Positions 12,790-26,476 of a stretch of 64,000 nt of DNA are shown one piece after another. Within the stretch, counting starts at the first letter, position 1, and each line of letters begins with the position of its first letter. Below the pieces are notes generated by a model, which was not told where the DNA came from, made no database searches, and saw only the letters and a list, made by a program, of their open reading frames with translations. Made by a program: the position numbers and the translations under genes. The DNA comes from Mytilus edulis (Eukaryota > Mollusca > Bivalvia > Mytilida > Mytilidae), in contig NC_092345.1 of NCBI RefSeq assembly GCF_963676685.1, forward strand, positions 43,545,838 to 43,609,837. The letters are read 5' to 3'.

Positions 12790-13050
12790 TCTCCCTCATG
12801 CAAAGCTCTGATTCCTTTCACCACAGGAGGTTGAAATCCTATCAATGAGGGTCTATAAATATGTCAACTCGACTATCACAGTAGAGCTTCTCTCGTAGAG
12901 AGAATACTTTTTGGACCTTTTGGATTATAGCTCTTCATCTTTTATATAAACTTTGGATTTCAAATATTTTGGCCACGAGCATCACTGAAGAGACATGTAT
13001 TGTCGAAATGCGCATCTGGTGCAAGAAAATTAGTACCGTCAATTTTATTA
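12790..13050 (+). repeat. Dispersed repeat copy (CACGAGCATCACTGAAGAG family)
   Basis: The motif CGAGCATCACTGAAGAGACA at about 12975, followed by TGTCGAAATGCGCATCTGGT, is shared with a shorter copy at about 31635-31685. I recall this family as common in mussel sequence. No coding capacity. Confidence 0.6.
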
Positions 13051-13224
13051 TAATATGAAATCTACATGTTTATCAATGACGAGCTACATGTACAATCACT
13101 AAATATGTGATCAGAAACCATGTTGTAATCAATCATAAAACATATGAATTTTGGAATGCATTTAAATTTGTCACTTTGTTCTCCTAAAGATTTGTTGGAC
13201 TAACATTTTTTTTTATATAAATAA

Positions 13225-13412
13225 GGCGGTGAATTTTCTCGTTTGAATTGTTTCACATTGTCATTTCGGGCCTTTCATAGCTGGCTATGCGGTATGGGCT
13301 TTGCTCATTGTTGAAGGCAGTACGGTTACCTATAAATGTTAATTTCTGTGTCATTTTGGTCTCTTGTAAAGAGTTATCTCATTGGCAATCATACCACATC
13401 TTCTTTTTTATA
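13225..13412 (+). repeat. Short dispersed repeat, SINE- or MITE-like
   Basis: Contains GGGCTTTGCTCATTGTTGAA and ends CTCATTGGCAATCATACCAC...TTCTTTTTTATA. Related tails occur at about 3590-3705, 15217-15276 and 15650-15745 on this strand, and inverted at about 18800-18862, 20312-20420 and 62335-62400. At least seven copies in 64 kb make it the most frequent family here. Confidence 0.75.
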
Positions 13413-14060
13413 TGAAACAGACAGAAGAATATAAAAGATAATTGAACGTATTTTTATTTATTTTTCCAGAGTCTTGTATATAAATCCACAGATCCAATGT
13501 GTCTGAGGTTGAGGAAATCATTGCAGTAACCATGTAACAGTTAAGCATGCACCAGCTCAAGAATTTGGACCAAGATTTTAAAAAGGTAAACATCAGTTGA
13601 TCAGCTCTTTTTCTGTCCTCCTTAACTGAGTGATATAGTTTAACTCTTGTACTGTACGTACATACATGTACATTGAACTCAAAATTGGATTTTGTTATCT
13701 AACGTTTGCCTAAACCACATGTTATGCAACCAATACACAACGCTTATTATCATAAAATGCAGAGTTTGAATTTGGAGAGCATCTGCTTTACTGTTCTCTA
13801 GATATGTCCTTTAAATTAAGTTTGATAAGATCATTTGTGGCTCATGGACACATTCTTCTTATATTAATTTCATTTATCAAATTATATTTTGTTGATTTTA
13901 TAGATTGCGTTCATTGGCATATGATATGAGGTCTTGTTGTATCGATGTACATGCTAAATTTATTAAGGTAGAATCCTTTGCATATCTTAAATTAATTGAA
14001 AAATGACAATATTGTGAAACCAAACTTCCTTTATTAATTATTTGTAGAATAACCACTGGT

Positions 14061-14262
14061 TGCTCCAGAAAATATTATGTCCCCTCTCCCCCAGGGAAAG
14101 CTCTTTTCTTAAATTTTATTTGGGGGTGGTTGTGTATGAAATACCAAAATGCAAAGGAAGTGTTGTTCTTATTAATTTTTAATTCTGTCGGTGCTGGAAT
14201 TTTTTTTTTTAAAAAGGGCTTAGGGCTGTCCCTTAGGGGCGGACATAGTATTTTCTGGAACA
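14061..14262. repeat. Miniature inverted-repeat element, about 200 bp
   Basis: The ends TGCTCCAGAAAATATTATGT and ACATAGTATTTTCTGGAACA are reverse complements with few mismatches; C-rich and G-rich stretches lie just inside them. A target duplication is not clear. Confidence 0.65.
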
Positions 14263-15216
14263 GACATAATTTCATTAACACATGTTCAATTTAACAACAA
14301 ATTTATTTTTTAAATAAGAACGAAGGTTAATCATAAGTTATGAATAATTATATACTGTTGAAATTGTGTTAAATTTCTAACATACATGTACATCATCAAA
14401 ATGTGTATAATTGGCAAAGATACAAACATCTCAGTAACAATATAAAATAATTATGAATCTGCAGTTTATTATAAGACCAGCAATAGAAAAAATATTGATT
14501 ATGTGTAAACACAGGATAATTTTTAAGAACTGCTGTAATTCATAAGTTGGGATCAATTTATTTTTTTGTATTTTATAATTTATGATTTTTTTTTCAGAGA
14601 TCTGAAACCAACACAAGACCAGCTGGGTCAATATTCCTAATGCACCTCCAAATGAGGAACTAATGCGCCATCAAATGAGGAACACAAAAGTTGTGTGTAA
14701 ACAAAAATTGTCTCTGTAGTGATATTGAACATGTTTCATTTTTAACAAGTGACTGAGCTTTACCATTTGTGTTGATCTGGAAAGTAGAGGATCATAGTAT
14801 AAATATGTAAAAACTATGAAGTTTTTTAATGTATTCAAAGTTTTAAATTTTCAAAGAAATTGTTGTGTGAAAAAAAATCGCACTTCGTATTCCGAAAATT
14901 TAACCACATATATGTGAAAATGTCTTAGCTTCGAAACAAGCCATCCTACATATCCAGTGTACTATATTGACTGAGCTAGAGTAGAAAACATTACCAATAC
15001 CAACTACGTGTATGCAGAAACAATTGTGCAAATTGCCCAGCTGATTAGAGGGCAGAAAACCAACATTTGGAATGACATGTACAATGTATACAACCAACAC
15101 AAGACTAAAATTTGGAATAAAAATTAAAAATTCAGAAACAAACTATTATTTTTTTTATTGGTTCATGTAGCTACATGTACATTGTAAGAAAAAAGAAGTC
15201 TAAACTGTTGGATAGG

Positions 15217-15276
15217 TTTTGGTCTCTTGTGGACAGTTGTCTCATTGGCAATCATACCACATCTTCTTTTTTATAC
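15217..15276 (+). repeat. Tail fragment of the short dispersed repeat
   Basis: GGTCTCTTGTGGACAGTTGT followed by CTCATTGGCAATCATACCAC and TTCTTTTTTATA is nearly identical to the end of the copy at 13225-13412. Confidence 0.7.
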
Positions 15277-15649
15277 TCTCTCTAGTTGGTCAAAGGAAAA
15301 AAGCAATAGTTAGTTGAATTGAATTTCAGGTATTTTCTTCATTTGGGATATTTTTAGAAGTGTGTATGAATTGTGTAGAATATATATATTTATAAATTAG
15401 ACAGTCAGATTTTGGGCCGATTTTCCTAGCTTGTAATAGTGTAGTGAATCCAGCTGAATGCATTTTCAGTAAATATTAAGGTAAATATGTTAGTTTGTTG
15501 TATTTCTGAATAATTCATTAAAAATGGTTTTCCGTCGTCAAAGTGAAACCTTCATTCTAGAATTTCTGCCATCATAGTGAAATCTGAGTTCTAGGCCACT
15601 GAAACACTAAACATTCACAATTTGAAGCACTTACCAAGATGTCATGTTG

Positions 15650-15745
15650 AAGGCTGTACATGTACCTATAATTGCTAACATCATCAATATTTGATTTTAG
15701 GATAGAGGGTTGTCTTATTGGCCATCATACAAAATTTCTTTTTTT
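15650..15745 (+). repeat. Diverged copy of the short dispersed repeat
   Basis: GTTGAAGGCTGTACATGTAC at 15645 and TGTCTTATTGGCCATCATAC at about 15710, ending in a T-rich tail, align with the 13225-13412 family. Confidence 0.55.
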
Positions 15746-16330
15746 GAAAAGTATTATGTGTTAAAAGAAATTAAAAGAAAAGTTGCAAATTTGTTAAATG
15801 GAAATGTGTAATTCTTGTACTTCAGAATTGCAAAAGTTAAAAACTTAAGACTTTATAAACCTTAAACAACTATTTTTGGGAAAACTAGACATTTATACAT
15901 TTCACACTGAAACCTGCCAAAGATTAATAAAAACCAACTTTTTGACAATTTCATATACAGCTGGCAGTTTGGAAATAGAGTACATATAAACAATTGTCCA
16001 TCTTTCCCACATAGAAAAATTTACAACTTAAAACGGGTCAAAAGAAAAAATAAAGACCCTGTTTACATACTTCTTCAATGGAATTGCATTGATTTTATCA
16101 ATTAAATGAGGACAAGGGACATTTATAGTTGTGCTGTGACGTTGTTACAACGTTTTATGATGGTAATAAATTATGTCACAAATTACGTTGTGCCAACGTT
16201 GTGTGGATGGTTGTCAGCACGTGCCTTGGAGTTCACAAAATTACGTTGTACCAACGTAATTTTACTACGTTGTCACAACGATAGTATTACGTTGTCACAA
16301 CGTAATGTCGACGTTGGATTGTTTACTGGG

Positions 16331-18013
16331 GACTTACCTGTGCCGTTTGGAAAGTTTTAAGGCCTAGCATCCACTAGATATATAAAAGTTAAATGCATTT
16401 TGTGTTGAAGAAAGATAAAATCTTTCTTGGTTTTTGATTGGCATTTTTTTCCCTCCGCAGAAGGTGTAAAAATAAACAAACACCTGAATTACTTTGACAC
16501 TCACTGACTCAGATAAACTCTTTAACTCTCTTGTAGTTGTGAAGATACCCCTTGTCCATGTCAATTAAGGACAATAAAAACAATACAAACCGGTTTTTGG
16601 AATGATTGGAACTTGTTCTAAACCTTTCCTAAGGCACTGGCCTCCCTAACAACATGAAAGGTTAGCTACTAAATTCATGTATTCACACTAAATGACTGAA
16701 ATATTGTTCCTTTTAGTTCTCATGTATGTGCACCATGGTGCACATAATACACATATATATATAAACTATGAAAAAAATTGGTATATTTTTGGAGCAGTTC
16801 TTTCAAGAATGTATGTCATTAATGTGTTTTGATGTGCAGGCTTTTTTAATCTTTTTTAATCTTTTTGATTAGGTAATTGAGTATCAATACAATACAAGTA
16901 TGATTGACAGTTGTCACAGAACAGTCAATCAGACAAGGTGGACATTTAATTACAATGCCCCACCTTCTAAACTGACCACATTACTTATCAACTTAAGTCT
17001 TACATAATTGTACATACCCTCCAATATACATCTGGTTCTTAATACACAAGTATTTGACCTCATAATTGAATACACAAATGTGTATATTAGATGTTTGATA
17101 TATAAGGATGATTTATCTATTGCTTATTACTTTTGATCTACACTACATAAAGTGATTCTATAAATAATGTCTGAAAGATAAATGATTAATTAAGGATTAA
17201 CAAGATCTTTAAAAGAATATAAATATAAATATGAATATTTAAAAGGTATTCCAGTAAGGCCTATACTTTACATGATAAATTTCCAATAATCATCTGTAAT
17301 TAATCAACAATTTAGGTTAGTTCACTTAATTTTTTATCAGTAATTTGCTTGAGACAGTAAGTAAAAAAAATTTTTTTTTTTTAGATATAACAGACCTTTT
17401 TTTTTTAGTTTATTCCCCATCAAACATTTTTTTATGTCAAATGTCTATTCACAATTTTAGGCATTTGAATATTTATAAGAAGTGAATATATATTTTTGCA
17501 ATCAAGGAAGAATCCAAATTTCAATAAAAGAAGTTTTTTAATTTGTTTACATTGAAAATGTACATTTTCAAATTTCAATGCCCTGTGCTGAAAACAGACT
17601 AAATAGATCAAAAGGCACTCTACAAATCTTAATCTTTAATGCCATATAACCTATGTTTTAACTTACTAAATGCCCCAAAACAACTTATTTAGATTCTTTT
17701 TGTTGACACTTTAAATTTCTTAGCTTCAGGTTTATCTGTTGGTCTTACTGTTCTTGTTTGTCCACACCATACCTATATGAAATTATTCAAACTACTCTTC
17801 CAATCTTTCCATGAGTGATATCCATCACTTTGATTTACCTGAGGGAGCATCTCAAAGTTGTACCACAACTTAGTTAATTTTCACACCTTATGCATGAAGG
17901 GAAAAAAATGCTCATCAAAATCCAAAAGAGATTTTATCTTTCTGAAACACAAAATGCATTTAACTTTTATATATCTAGGCATTAAAAATTTTCCAAGTTC
18001 ACAGGTAAGTCTG
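16331..18013. repeat. Pair of about 140-bp inverted copies, each ending in a splice-donor-like CACAG/GTAAGT
   Basis: Bases 16331-16475 (minus) and about 17870-18013 (plus) are homologous over about 140 bp in inverted orientation. The shared core is AAAATGCATTTAACTTTTAT. Reading each copy outward it ends CACAG followed by GTAAGT, a good donor site. Between them lies about 1.4 kb of AT-rich DNA without a gene. The copies could be transposon ends or duplicated exon-like segments. No reading frame is open in both copies up to the donor, which argues against a coding exon. Confidence 0.55.
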
Positions 18014-18184
18014 TTAGTTTTTGGCATGTAAATACAGCCATATTTGTCTGTTTGTTATGATGAACCTTAAGAATGTACAATGTAGGACAGAAAGTCACAG
18101 GACAAAAAGTCACAAACCAGTTGTGAGATTATTTTTCTTTGAACAAGAAAACACTTATTTTGAAAATATTTTATTTGTACTTTT

Positions 18185-18285
18185 CTTGAAGTTTTACTGT
18201 AAACCGGGAAATTTTCGTGCCGTCTTTATTTCGCGATTTACTTACACAATCCAAATTCGCGCCGTTTTGAATAAGTGATTTCCCA
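18185..18285 (+). repeat. Fragment of a TACTGTAAAC...TTTCGCG repeat
   Basis: TACTGTAAACCGGGAAATTT followed by several TTCGCG motifs. The inverted relative is at about 18890-18985. Confidence 0.6.
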
Positions 18286-18884
18286 GTGGTCTAGATAAAT
18301 ATTTTCATAAATGATTTGGAAAGTGAACAGCTTTACATATATCTTAAATCAAATGATAAAATCAATCAAAAATATTTTGTTTTCGGTTCATTAATGTTAA
18401 AGTAGATTGAAAGTTTGGCATGTTTCAATGCTCGTAAAAACACATACACAACAATAGAAAAGTAAACCTAATTAGGAATGAATTAAAATAACGAGCTGTC
18501 AGGATAAATACTAATTAGTTGATCTTTTGATCTGATCAATCTTTGTAGTAGATTCAACAATGTGATACTTTTATTACTGATTGACAGGTGTCATTAACAT
18601 AATGGTAATGAGTGTTTGTTTACATAACAATATCCGTAATGTTGGCTTCAGTGAAATAACTGATTTGAGTTAAAGACATGACTTTTAACATTGCTTTTCA
18701 TTAAGAGATACTGTTATAATTTAAATTATATATTTGTCGTCTTTGAAATCAGTGTTATACAGTATTCCTATATATATTCTATTCATATACGTGGATATAA
18801 GAAGATGTGGTACATTGTATGTGTGCCAATGAGGCAACTCTCCATCCAAGTCACAATTTGTAAAAGAAAATGTAATTAAAAGAG

Positions 18885-18985
18885 TTTTTCCTTGATATTT
18901 TCGCGGTCGTTTTATTTTCGCGTTTCACTTCTTACCGCGAAAATAGCGAAAATAAAACTACCGCGAAAATTTCCCTGTTTACAGT
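18885..18985 (-). repeat. Palindromic repeat rich in TTTTCGCG, same family as 18185-18285
   Basis: Ends AAATTTCCCTGTTTACAGTA, the complement of the start of the 18185 copy. Inside, ATTTTCGCGGTCGTTTTATT and AAAATAAAACTACCGCGAAA are inverted, so the segment folds on itself. The CpG-rich core stands out from its AT-rich surroundings. Confidence 0.65.
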
Positions 18986-19524
18986 ATATATGAAGCAACT
19001 TTGCAATTAAAATGTATTCATTAATATCAGTAATGATCAAATAATAGTTATGAAAACAAAATTTCAAAGTGGCTTGGTAAAGCTTCCAAAGCACAAAAAC
19101 ACTATGCAACTGAAACGTTACTGGAAGTTCACTTCTCCCCCTCCAAAATTGTAGATTAGGTCCTGTTTGGTAATTAAAGGAATGAGATTTAAACCTTATT
19201 CAGTTATTGGTTAATATTTTGAGATCTTGGAAATTTCAAAGCCAGATAAAATGGACATAAAAAGAATGTTATTGATTGCAACATGTAGGTACACATGTAC
19301 ACATATATAGAACAAACTTCAGCATGTTCACTATAAAAGCAATTATTTAAAAATACTTGTCAACAGGAAAATATGGAACACTCTTTTTTAAGCCAAATGC
19401 CCTGCATACAGAGAACTCACTCGCAGTGCAAGAAAATGTTTTTATATTATATATTTCTTTCAATGTAGATGTGCTGTTAAAGCCTGATACCATTTACATT
19501 TATGTGTATATTTTTAGGTAGAAG

Positions 19525-22500
19525 ATGAGTAGCTCAGAAGAAGTATCATGGATATCTTGGTTTTGTGGATTGAGAGGAAATGAGTTTTTCTGTGAGGTAA
19601 AATTGTAATATACTGTACATGTACAGCTTATAATTCTTCCATACAGCAAATATAGTTGACCTAGTATTAATTGCTTATAGTTTAAAGAAAAACAGTTCAA
19701 AACACAAAAACTAAACACTAAGCAATGAACTGTAAAAAAGAGGTCATGGTCAAATAAAACCTGCAAGACTGACAAGTACATCATAAAATATTTCCATACA
19801 CCAAATATAGTTGACCTGTTGCATATATACACATGTATAGTATTAGAAAAAAAGACCAAACTCTAAAACTTCATGCATTCAAGACCTTGATCATGTTGAT
19901 AGTATCAATTTTCTTACATGTAACTTTATCACTAAATTTGAGAATTAATAAAGATATTAAATACAATGTGTACAACATTTTATACATCCTATCCTTACCT
20001 TAAAGATTTCAAGAAATTTATCAATCAATGTGATTGAAATACAGATGCAGTGTCCATGCTACAAGGATCTGGCTTCGTTCTGTTCTACTTTCTGTTTTAA
20101 AGATATCTCAGCTATATATGATACACACCTTTAACTGTTTAATAATTTGGATTAAAAATTCCATTGGTTGGTGCAATGATTACCATGACAGATACATATG
20201 ATATAGTAAAACAGAGTGTTGTTACAAAATTGTAGATCCTTTTAGCTAAACATTGGTACAGGATTTATATTTTAATCAAATTGTTTATCTATCTAATGAA
20301 TAGATATATACATGTAAGAGGATGTTGTATGCATGCCAATGAGACAACTCTACATCCAAGTCATAATGTGTAAAAAGTAAACCATTACAGGTCAAAGAAC
20401 AGCCTTCAACAAGGAAATTTGGTGCGCACTGATCAGATGAAACATACACGTATACGAGAACTCAGTATACTAGCTATATAGTACTTAGTCATTCAAGTTA
20501 CAAGATGATGTCTATGTGCTTTTAACTATACTTGTCAAGAATTTAACATCAATTGTGCACAGTGCTGCAGGAATCTAGCATCTGTCATCAAAATATCAAT
20601 GATGTCATTGTTCAAGTGATATTTAAAGTTATCTCCCTTGGTTCATGATTGTTTAATTTAATACAGTTTTCATTATGTCACTTGTATTGACATCCTTACA
20701 AAGTAAATGCTTACAAATATACTCGATTAAATATTTATTTTGTTGTTGGTTATCCATTTTTCAGGTGTTTAATTCTTTCATCGTGTTCATGTGAAAAAGT
20801 GGTTGTTGTAACTTAAAAGAAATGTTTACAGTACACTTGATTCCTGTTCTGCCAAATTTTTTAATCAAGTCATCACTATCACTAAACATGCTAAACATAA
20901 GCTTTAAAAAAAAGACATACCTGCCAACTTTTCAAAATGATACATATGTATAATCAGTTTTTAATCATTTTGAAAGGTTGATGAAGATTACATACAAGAT
21001 AAGTTCAACTTGACAGGACTGAATGAACAAGTTCCACATTACAGACAGGCTCTAGATATGATCCTCGACCTTGAACCAGGTAATTTCTCAATTTAGAAGT
21101 AAGTTCCTCTCAGGAATTACATGCAGGTTTTATCTTTTAGTTAAAGCTAGTTGAGATATGAAGAACAGCTTATATACTGTTCCATTGTTATGGGTTTTTT
21201 TAACCAAAAAAAGAAGATTTTGTGTAAACATATTGATAATCCATAATATCCCATCTTTTCATTTAGAATGTTCCTAAATAACAACATATTGGGCCCCAGA
21301 TTTAGACATACAGCTATTTATTTAATATATCAGAATAAATATCCGCTTGAAAGAGAGGTTTTAGATACAATTTTTTGGGGAGTTTATTCCTGGTTGAATA
21401 GTAGATTTTGACGCAAAACAAATACAAGAAGACCTTGTGGATAAATTTCTTTGGGAATAAAAACATGCTCTTCAACGAGATGTAATGTCATCTCGAATTG
21501 TTCACAACTGATATATATATGTACTTTTTTCTATTAGTAATTTCTTTTGAAGAAAGTACATGTACATTAACTCACAGCCATTTGTTCTAGTGGCAGATAA
21601 TTATAATGACTTACAAATTTGAAATATGTTTCCTTCTTCAAAATAAAAAAGCATAAAAAATTGATATACATTGGTTTTTTAAGAGCATTAAAGATTGACT
21701 TACTACATGATTTTAGATGATGAACTTGAAGATAACCCTAATCAGAGTGATTTGATTGAACAAGCAGCAGAAATGTTATATGGGTTGATTCATGCCAGAT
21801 ACATCATGACAAACAGAGGAATTGCACAAATGGTAATATTCATACACATGTCTTTCCTGTCACAAATTTCTTAGATTTTCACTAATTTAAAAAGCATAAG
21901 CTTTCTTTTGATAAATATTTCTGTCCTTTATATGTATTTTCTTAAACCCTGTGCGAATGAAGTGTTATAATGTTTGTCTATATCACTTTGCCTAATTACT
22001 GCTCAAGAATGTTACTAAAATATCCTCATATCTCTCAAATGGATAGTGAAATTTCCTACTGAGCATTAGAATGTATGAACCTAAATAAGACATCATGAAA
22101 CTTTAATTCTTTATACTGAAGGTAGATTATCTTGAGTGACATAGTATTAATTAATGAGCATCTTTCTTATTTGGAACTTCTTCTGTGGTCTCAAGGAAGC
22201 ATGTTGGCCTTGAGTGCAAGAGACAGTGGGTCCTATCTCTCAGTAGGAATCAAATTTTAATCTAAAACTGTCATTTTGATCATAAAATCTCTGAAAAGAA
22301 AGAATAATTAATTATTAAGTTATTTTCATTTTTTCAGGCAATTTTCAGCACTGTTGAAAATTCGGTACTGTTCAGATCATTCACTTGCAGTCAAATAATC
22401 AATTAAGATCTGTTCTGTCTATAGTCAGACTGTTAAATAGTTATTAATTACCTGTGCAGATCAACAGCTTACTGAATTGATTGCAAGCGATTTGTTTGAA

Positions 22501-25500
22501 CAGTACTGAATTTACTGCAGTCAGTTAATCTAATATTCATGACAAACTTAATTTTTGTTCAGACTTTTTAGAAGATAATATGATCAAAATAATTTTACAA
22601 ACTAAAATTCATTTACGAGTGTCTGCCAAGGGCAAAGCAAAGACTTGATAATGCTTAGCAGGAGTAAGATCAAAAACTGGTCAGCACAGAGTTGTGTCGG
22701 GTGACCTGTTGTATGTGGACTGTTACCTTTGTGAACTACAACTGTCAGAAGCATATATGTTCTATTAAAGGTTTCTGAATATGTTTACATATATCTTTGT
22801 TACTTCTTGCAAGCAAAGGTATTATTTACTTTGATTTTTACAGCAAATTTGAATATAGATATTTTTACAACTTTTTATTAATTTTGACATGTTTGGCACA
22901 GTGACACTTTTCAAAATATTTTATTAGTTGACATGTTCATATCCTTAATCAACAGAGTTGACTATGAAGGTCGTTTTTTTGTAGATTGAAAAGTGGCAAC
23001 AAGGAGACTTTGGTTATTGTCCAAGAGTATATTGTGAAAATCAACCAATGTTACCTATAGGTAAGTAGGTTTATAGTTTTGCAGATTAATAATTATTGCA
23101 TGAGGTTTAATTTATGTCATATGAACTTGTTTAAAAGGAAGTGTACATAGGAATTCACCATTTACCTCAATGATCTGGTCAAAATTCATGTTTTTGGCTG
23201 TTTATTAAAATTGTGTTGTAGGTTTGATGACTATCTTGGCAATGTTTTTCATCTTGATCAAGTATATTGGTAATGCACAATAAAAACCAAAACATATTTT
23301 TACATCACAAGAATTAAAATAACACCAGAAGAATATAACAGGCATGCCTCTATGGTATACTTATTTTTTATAAACTTTCATTGTGTAATCACCTATCCTG
23401 CAATCCAATTTTTATACCGCAAAATTTTTTGCGTTCGTATATTGGTATCACGTTGTTGTCAGCTTCATCCGAAGTCGGATGGTTTCCTGATAATAACTTT
23501 TGGTAAGTAAATAGAAATCAATAAAATTTAAACACAATGATTATAACTACAAAAGGAAGGTTTGGATTGATTTTAGGGGTTATGGTCACCTCTGTTTAGG
23601 AATTGGAGGCCAAAAAGGGCCCAAAACATACATTTTTCTAGTTTAAGGACAATAAGTTGTGTATTAGTATTTCAATAACTCTGAAATTGTACCACAATGT
23701 TCGTACCATTTAGTAGAAGGTTGGGATTTATTTTAAGGGTTATTGGGCAAACAGTCTAGGAATTAAGGGCCAAAAAGGGGCCAAAAACACGATTTTTGAA
23801 GTTTTGGACAATAACTTATGTTTAACTGTATGGATCTCTCTGACATTGTACCACAAGGTTCCATATAACGAATGGAAGGCTTGGTGTGAGTTTTGGGTTA
23901 ATTTCCCTGAAAATTTAGGAATAAGGGGCCAAAAAAGGGCCAAAAATAAGCATTTTTCTAGTTTACAGACAATAACTTGTGTTTAAGTGTATGGATCTCC
24001 TTGAAATTATAGTAAAAGGTTTCTTACTACAAAGGAAAGGCTGGAATTGAGTTTTGGGGTTCTTGCTCAATTGGGGTTTTAAGAAGTTAGGGGCCAAAAA
24101 AGGGGCCCAAATAAGCATTTTTGTAGTTTTCAGTTAATAAGTTGTGTTTAAGTGTTTAAATCTCTCTGATATTGTACCACAAGTTTCCATACTACAAAGG
24201 GGTGGTTAAAAGGGGTATTGGATCAAATCATTAAGAAATTAGGGGCAAAAAGGAGATACAAGGGTTTTTCTAGCTTATAAGGGACAACTTAGACAATTTA
24301 AAAGCAGTGTAAGGGAGGTAATCCAATTCTAATTAAAATTTAAAGAATACTGTTATATATATGTTTGATTACTTGATTACCTGTCCTCCCTTACACTGCT
24401 TGAAAATTATGTTAAAGGAAGTGATAATTGTCTTGAGATGTGTAGCTGTAAATTTATTTTTAGAAGTTACTGTTAATTAATATTAATTTCAACCATGACT
24501 AAGTTATTTTAAATTTTAATACTTTATGATGTATTAAGAGTAGTTATTGTTGCCAACTTAATTAGATATTTGAATTGAGATTATTTTTGGAATAAGGGAT
24601 TGGGGGAGGTGAAAAAAATGGGGAGGGTTGGGGTGAGGGGTAAAGTTTTTCTCATTTCAGATTTCAGAAATTAAAAAGAATTTTTCTTGAAATATTTTTT
24701 TATGGAGAATTTATATTCAACAGCATAGAGTACTGCTCAATAGCAAAAAAAAAAAATTTTAAGTTCATTTGACCACATCCATTCTGTGTCAGAAACCTTT
24801 GCTGTGTCAACTATTTAATCACAATCCAAATTCAGAGCTGTATCAAGCTTGAATGTTGTGTCCATACTTGCCCCAACTGTTCAAGGTTTGACCTCTGCAG
24901 TCGTAGAAAGCTGCGCCCTGCGGAGCATCTGGTAAACATAATCATACTTTGCACTTTTAACGAGTGAAAAAAAAGTTGGTATCGAAAAAATGGACCTTTT
25001 TAAAAATAAAGTGCCTTTTAGTATAGGAACAATAATAATAATCTTTATTGTCATATTAACAAATTTAAACATGTTTGTGATAAACTGAAAAAATAAAAAC
25101 ATACACTCATACATATATATCAATAGTTGCAAATGTACAATAAAGTGACAAATCAAAATACAAATTAAAACATATTATAACATTGAAATTACCCGCAATC
25201 AGGATTTCCCCTGGGTCAATTATTTTTTTCGCCACCTCTTTCGCCAAGACAATATATTTTGTCACCACTTTATTATTTTTTTCGCCAAGTAACATATATA
25301 TATTTTTTGTTTAAAAGTTTCCTTTTTTTCCACCGACCCCCCTAAATAAGATGATTTTGCCCAATTGTTTATTGTCTATGATTATTCTCTTATTAAACTT
25401 ATCTTAGAGTCTACAATGTAATGAATAAACACTAAACATTTACTTTTAAAAAGAAGAACTTCATTTTTAACTTAAAAGGGGGAAAATTTATTATAATTTG

Positions 25501-26442
25501 AACAACTTTGAAAGAAGGGGGCCACTTACATTAAAAAATAAAGAAGAAATAAGTCCCGGAATATAACAAAATTCTTGAACATGTTTAAACCATAAACTAC
25601 CAGAAAGATGTACAGTTCTTTGGGAAATTTTCTTCAAAATAAAAATATGTGCCCTTTTGTACTAAGAAGTGGTTTTTACAACAAAACAGAAGTTTTAATC
25701 ACTATAAATTGATCCCTCATTTAAGGTGTAGTCATTACATTGAAGGGTTACTCTCATTCGAGGGGTTGTTCCCAGATCTTCACAACCTTTTGAATACATT
25801 TCTTCATAACAACAGTTTTCTTTTCTAGACCATTGTAAATGAAAAAGTTGAGAAGTAAAACTGCGCTAGAAACACGTGCGTCACTGAAACGACTTAAAAG
25901 CACCCACTCAAATCAATTATCTATATCAAAGTCAAAGGATAAAGTTTTAAGTCAGAGATTTTTTTTTCTTTTGAACATTTTTCGTGTTAATAACAGTTTT
26001 CTTTTCTGGACTATCATTAAAAGAAGGAGAGGAGGCGTCAAAAGTTTGCTTCAAACACATGTGTCGCAAAGTGGTTAATAAATCCTTTATGTGACATGTG
26101 ACGGACGCCATTTAGCCATATCATTTTGTCAAACAATACATGTACAATCAACACCTTTATTGATTAGTCCTTTGTTGTCCATAGCTTGAAAATGCAATCA
26201 GCTGATTATTGATTTTCTTTCAAAATCTTAACGAGTTCAAGGTGAAATCTGAGTATTTTCCGATCAGGTAAAGTCTGAGAAACCCGAAAAAGTAAATAAA
26301 CAAGATGGTTGAAAATAAATCGTTATATATATTTCTTTCGCCAATGACGAATTTTAATCGCCACAATTATTAGGAAACCCTGCCCGCAATCCTTTAGTTT
26401 CTAGCATGAAATAGTAAATGATTTGTAAAAGCACTGACTGTT

Positions 26443-26476
<34 letters not shown>

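Larger units (their letters stand above)
11169..16330. mobile_element. Possible 5.2 kb element bounded by CCCAGTAAAC ends and ACGTTGT-rich subterminal blocks
   Basis: CCCAGTAAACA at 11169 is mirrored by TGTTTACTGGG ending at 16330. Each end is followed inward by about 220 bp dense in ACGTTGTNACAACGT-like motifs (11180-11410 and 16120-16320), a composition found nowhere else in the window. This fits one transposon with long subterminal repeat blocks whose interior has decayed and taken later insertions. The alternative is two separate solo ends of one family. Only GA is shared at the borders, and no transposase ORF remains. Confidence 0.45.

Noticed and set aside
16106-16360. 84-aa plus-strand ORF
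   Set aside because: Made of the ACGTTGT motif block of a transposon end; repeated Val-Val-Pro/Leu-Arg strings are translation of the motif.
19500-19859. 119-aa minus-strand ORF over CSNK2B exon 1
   Set aside because: Covers the antisense of a real exon and an R2 repeat fragment.
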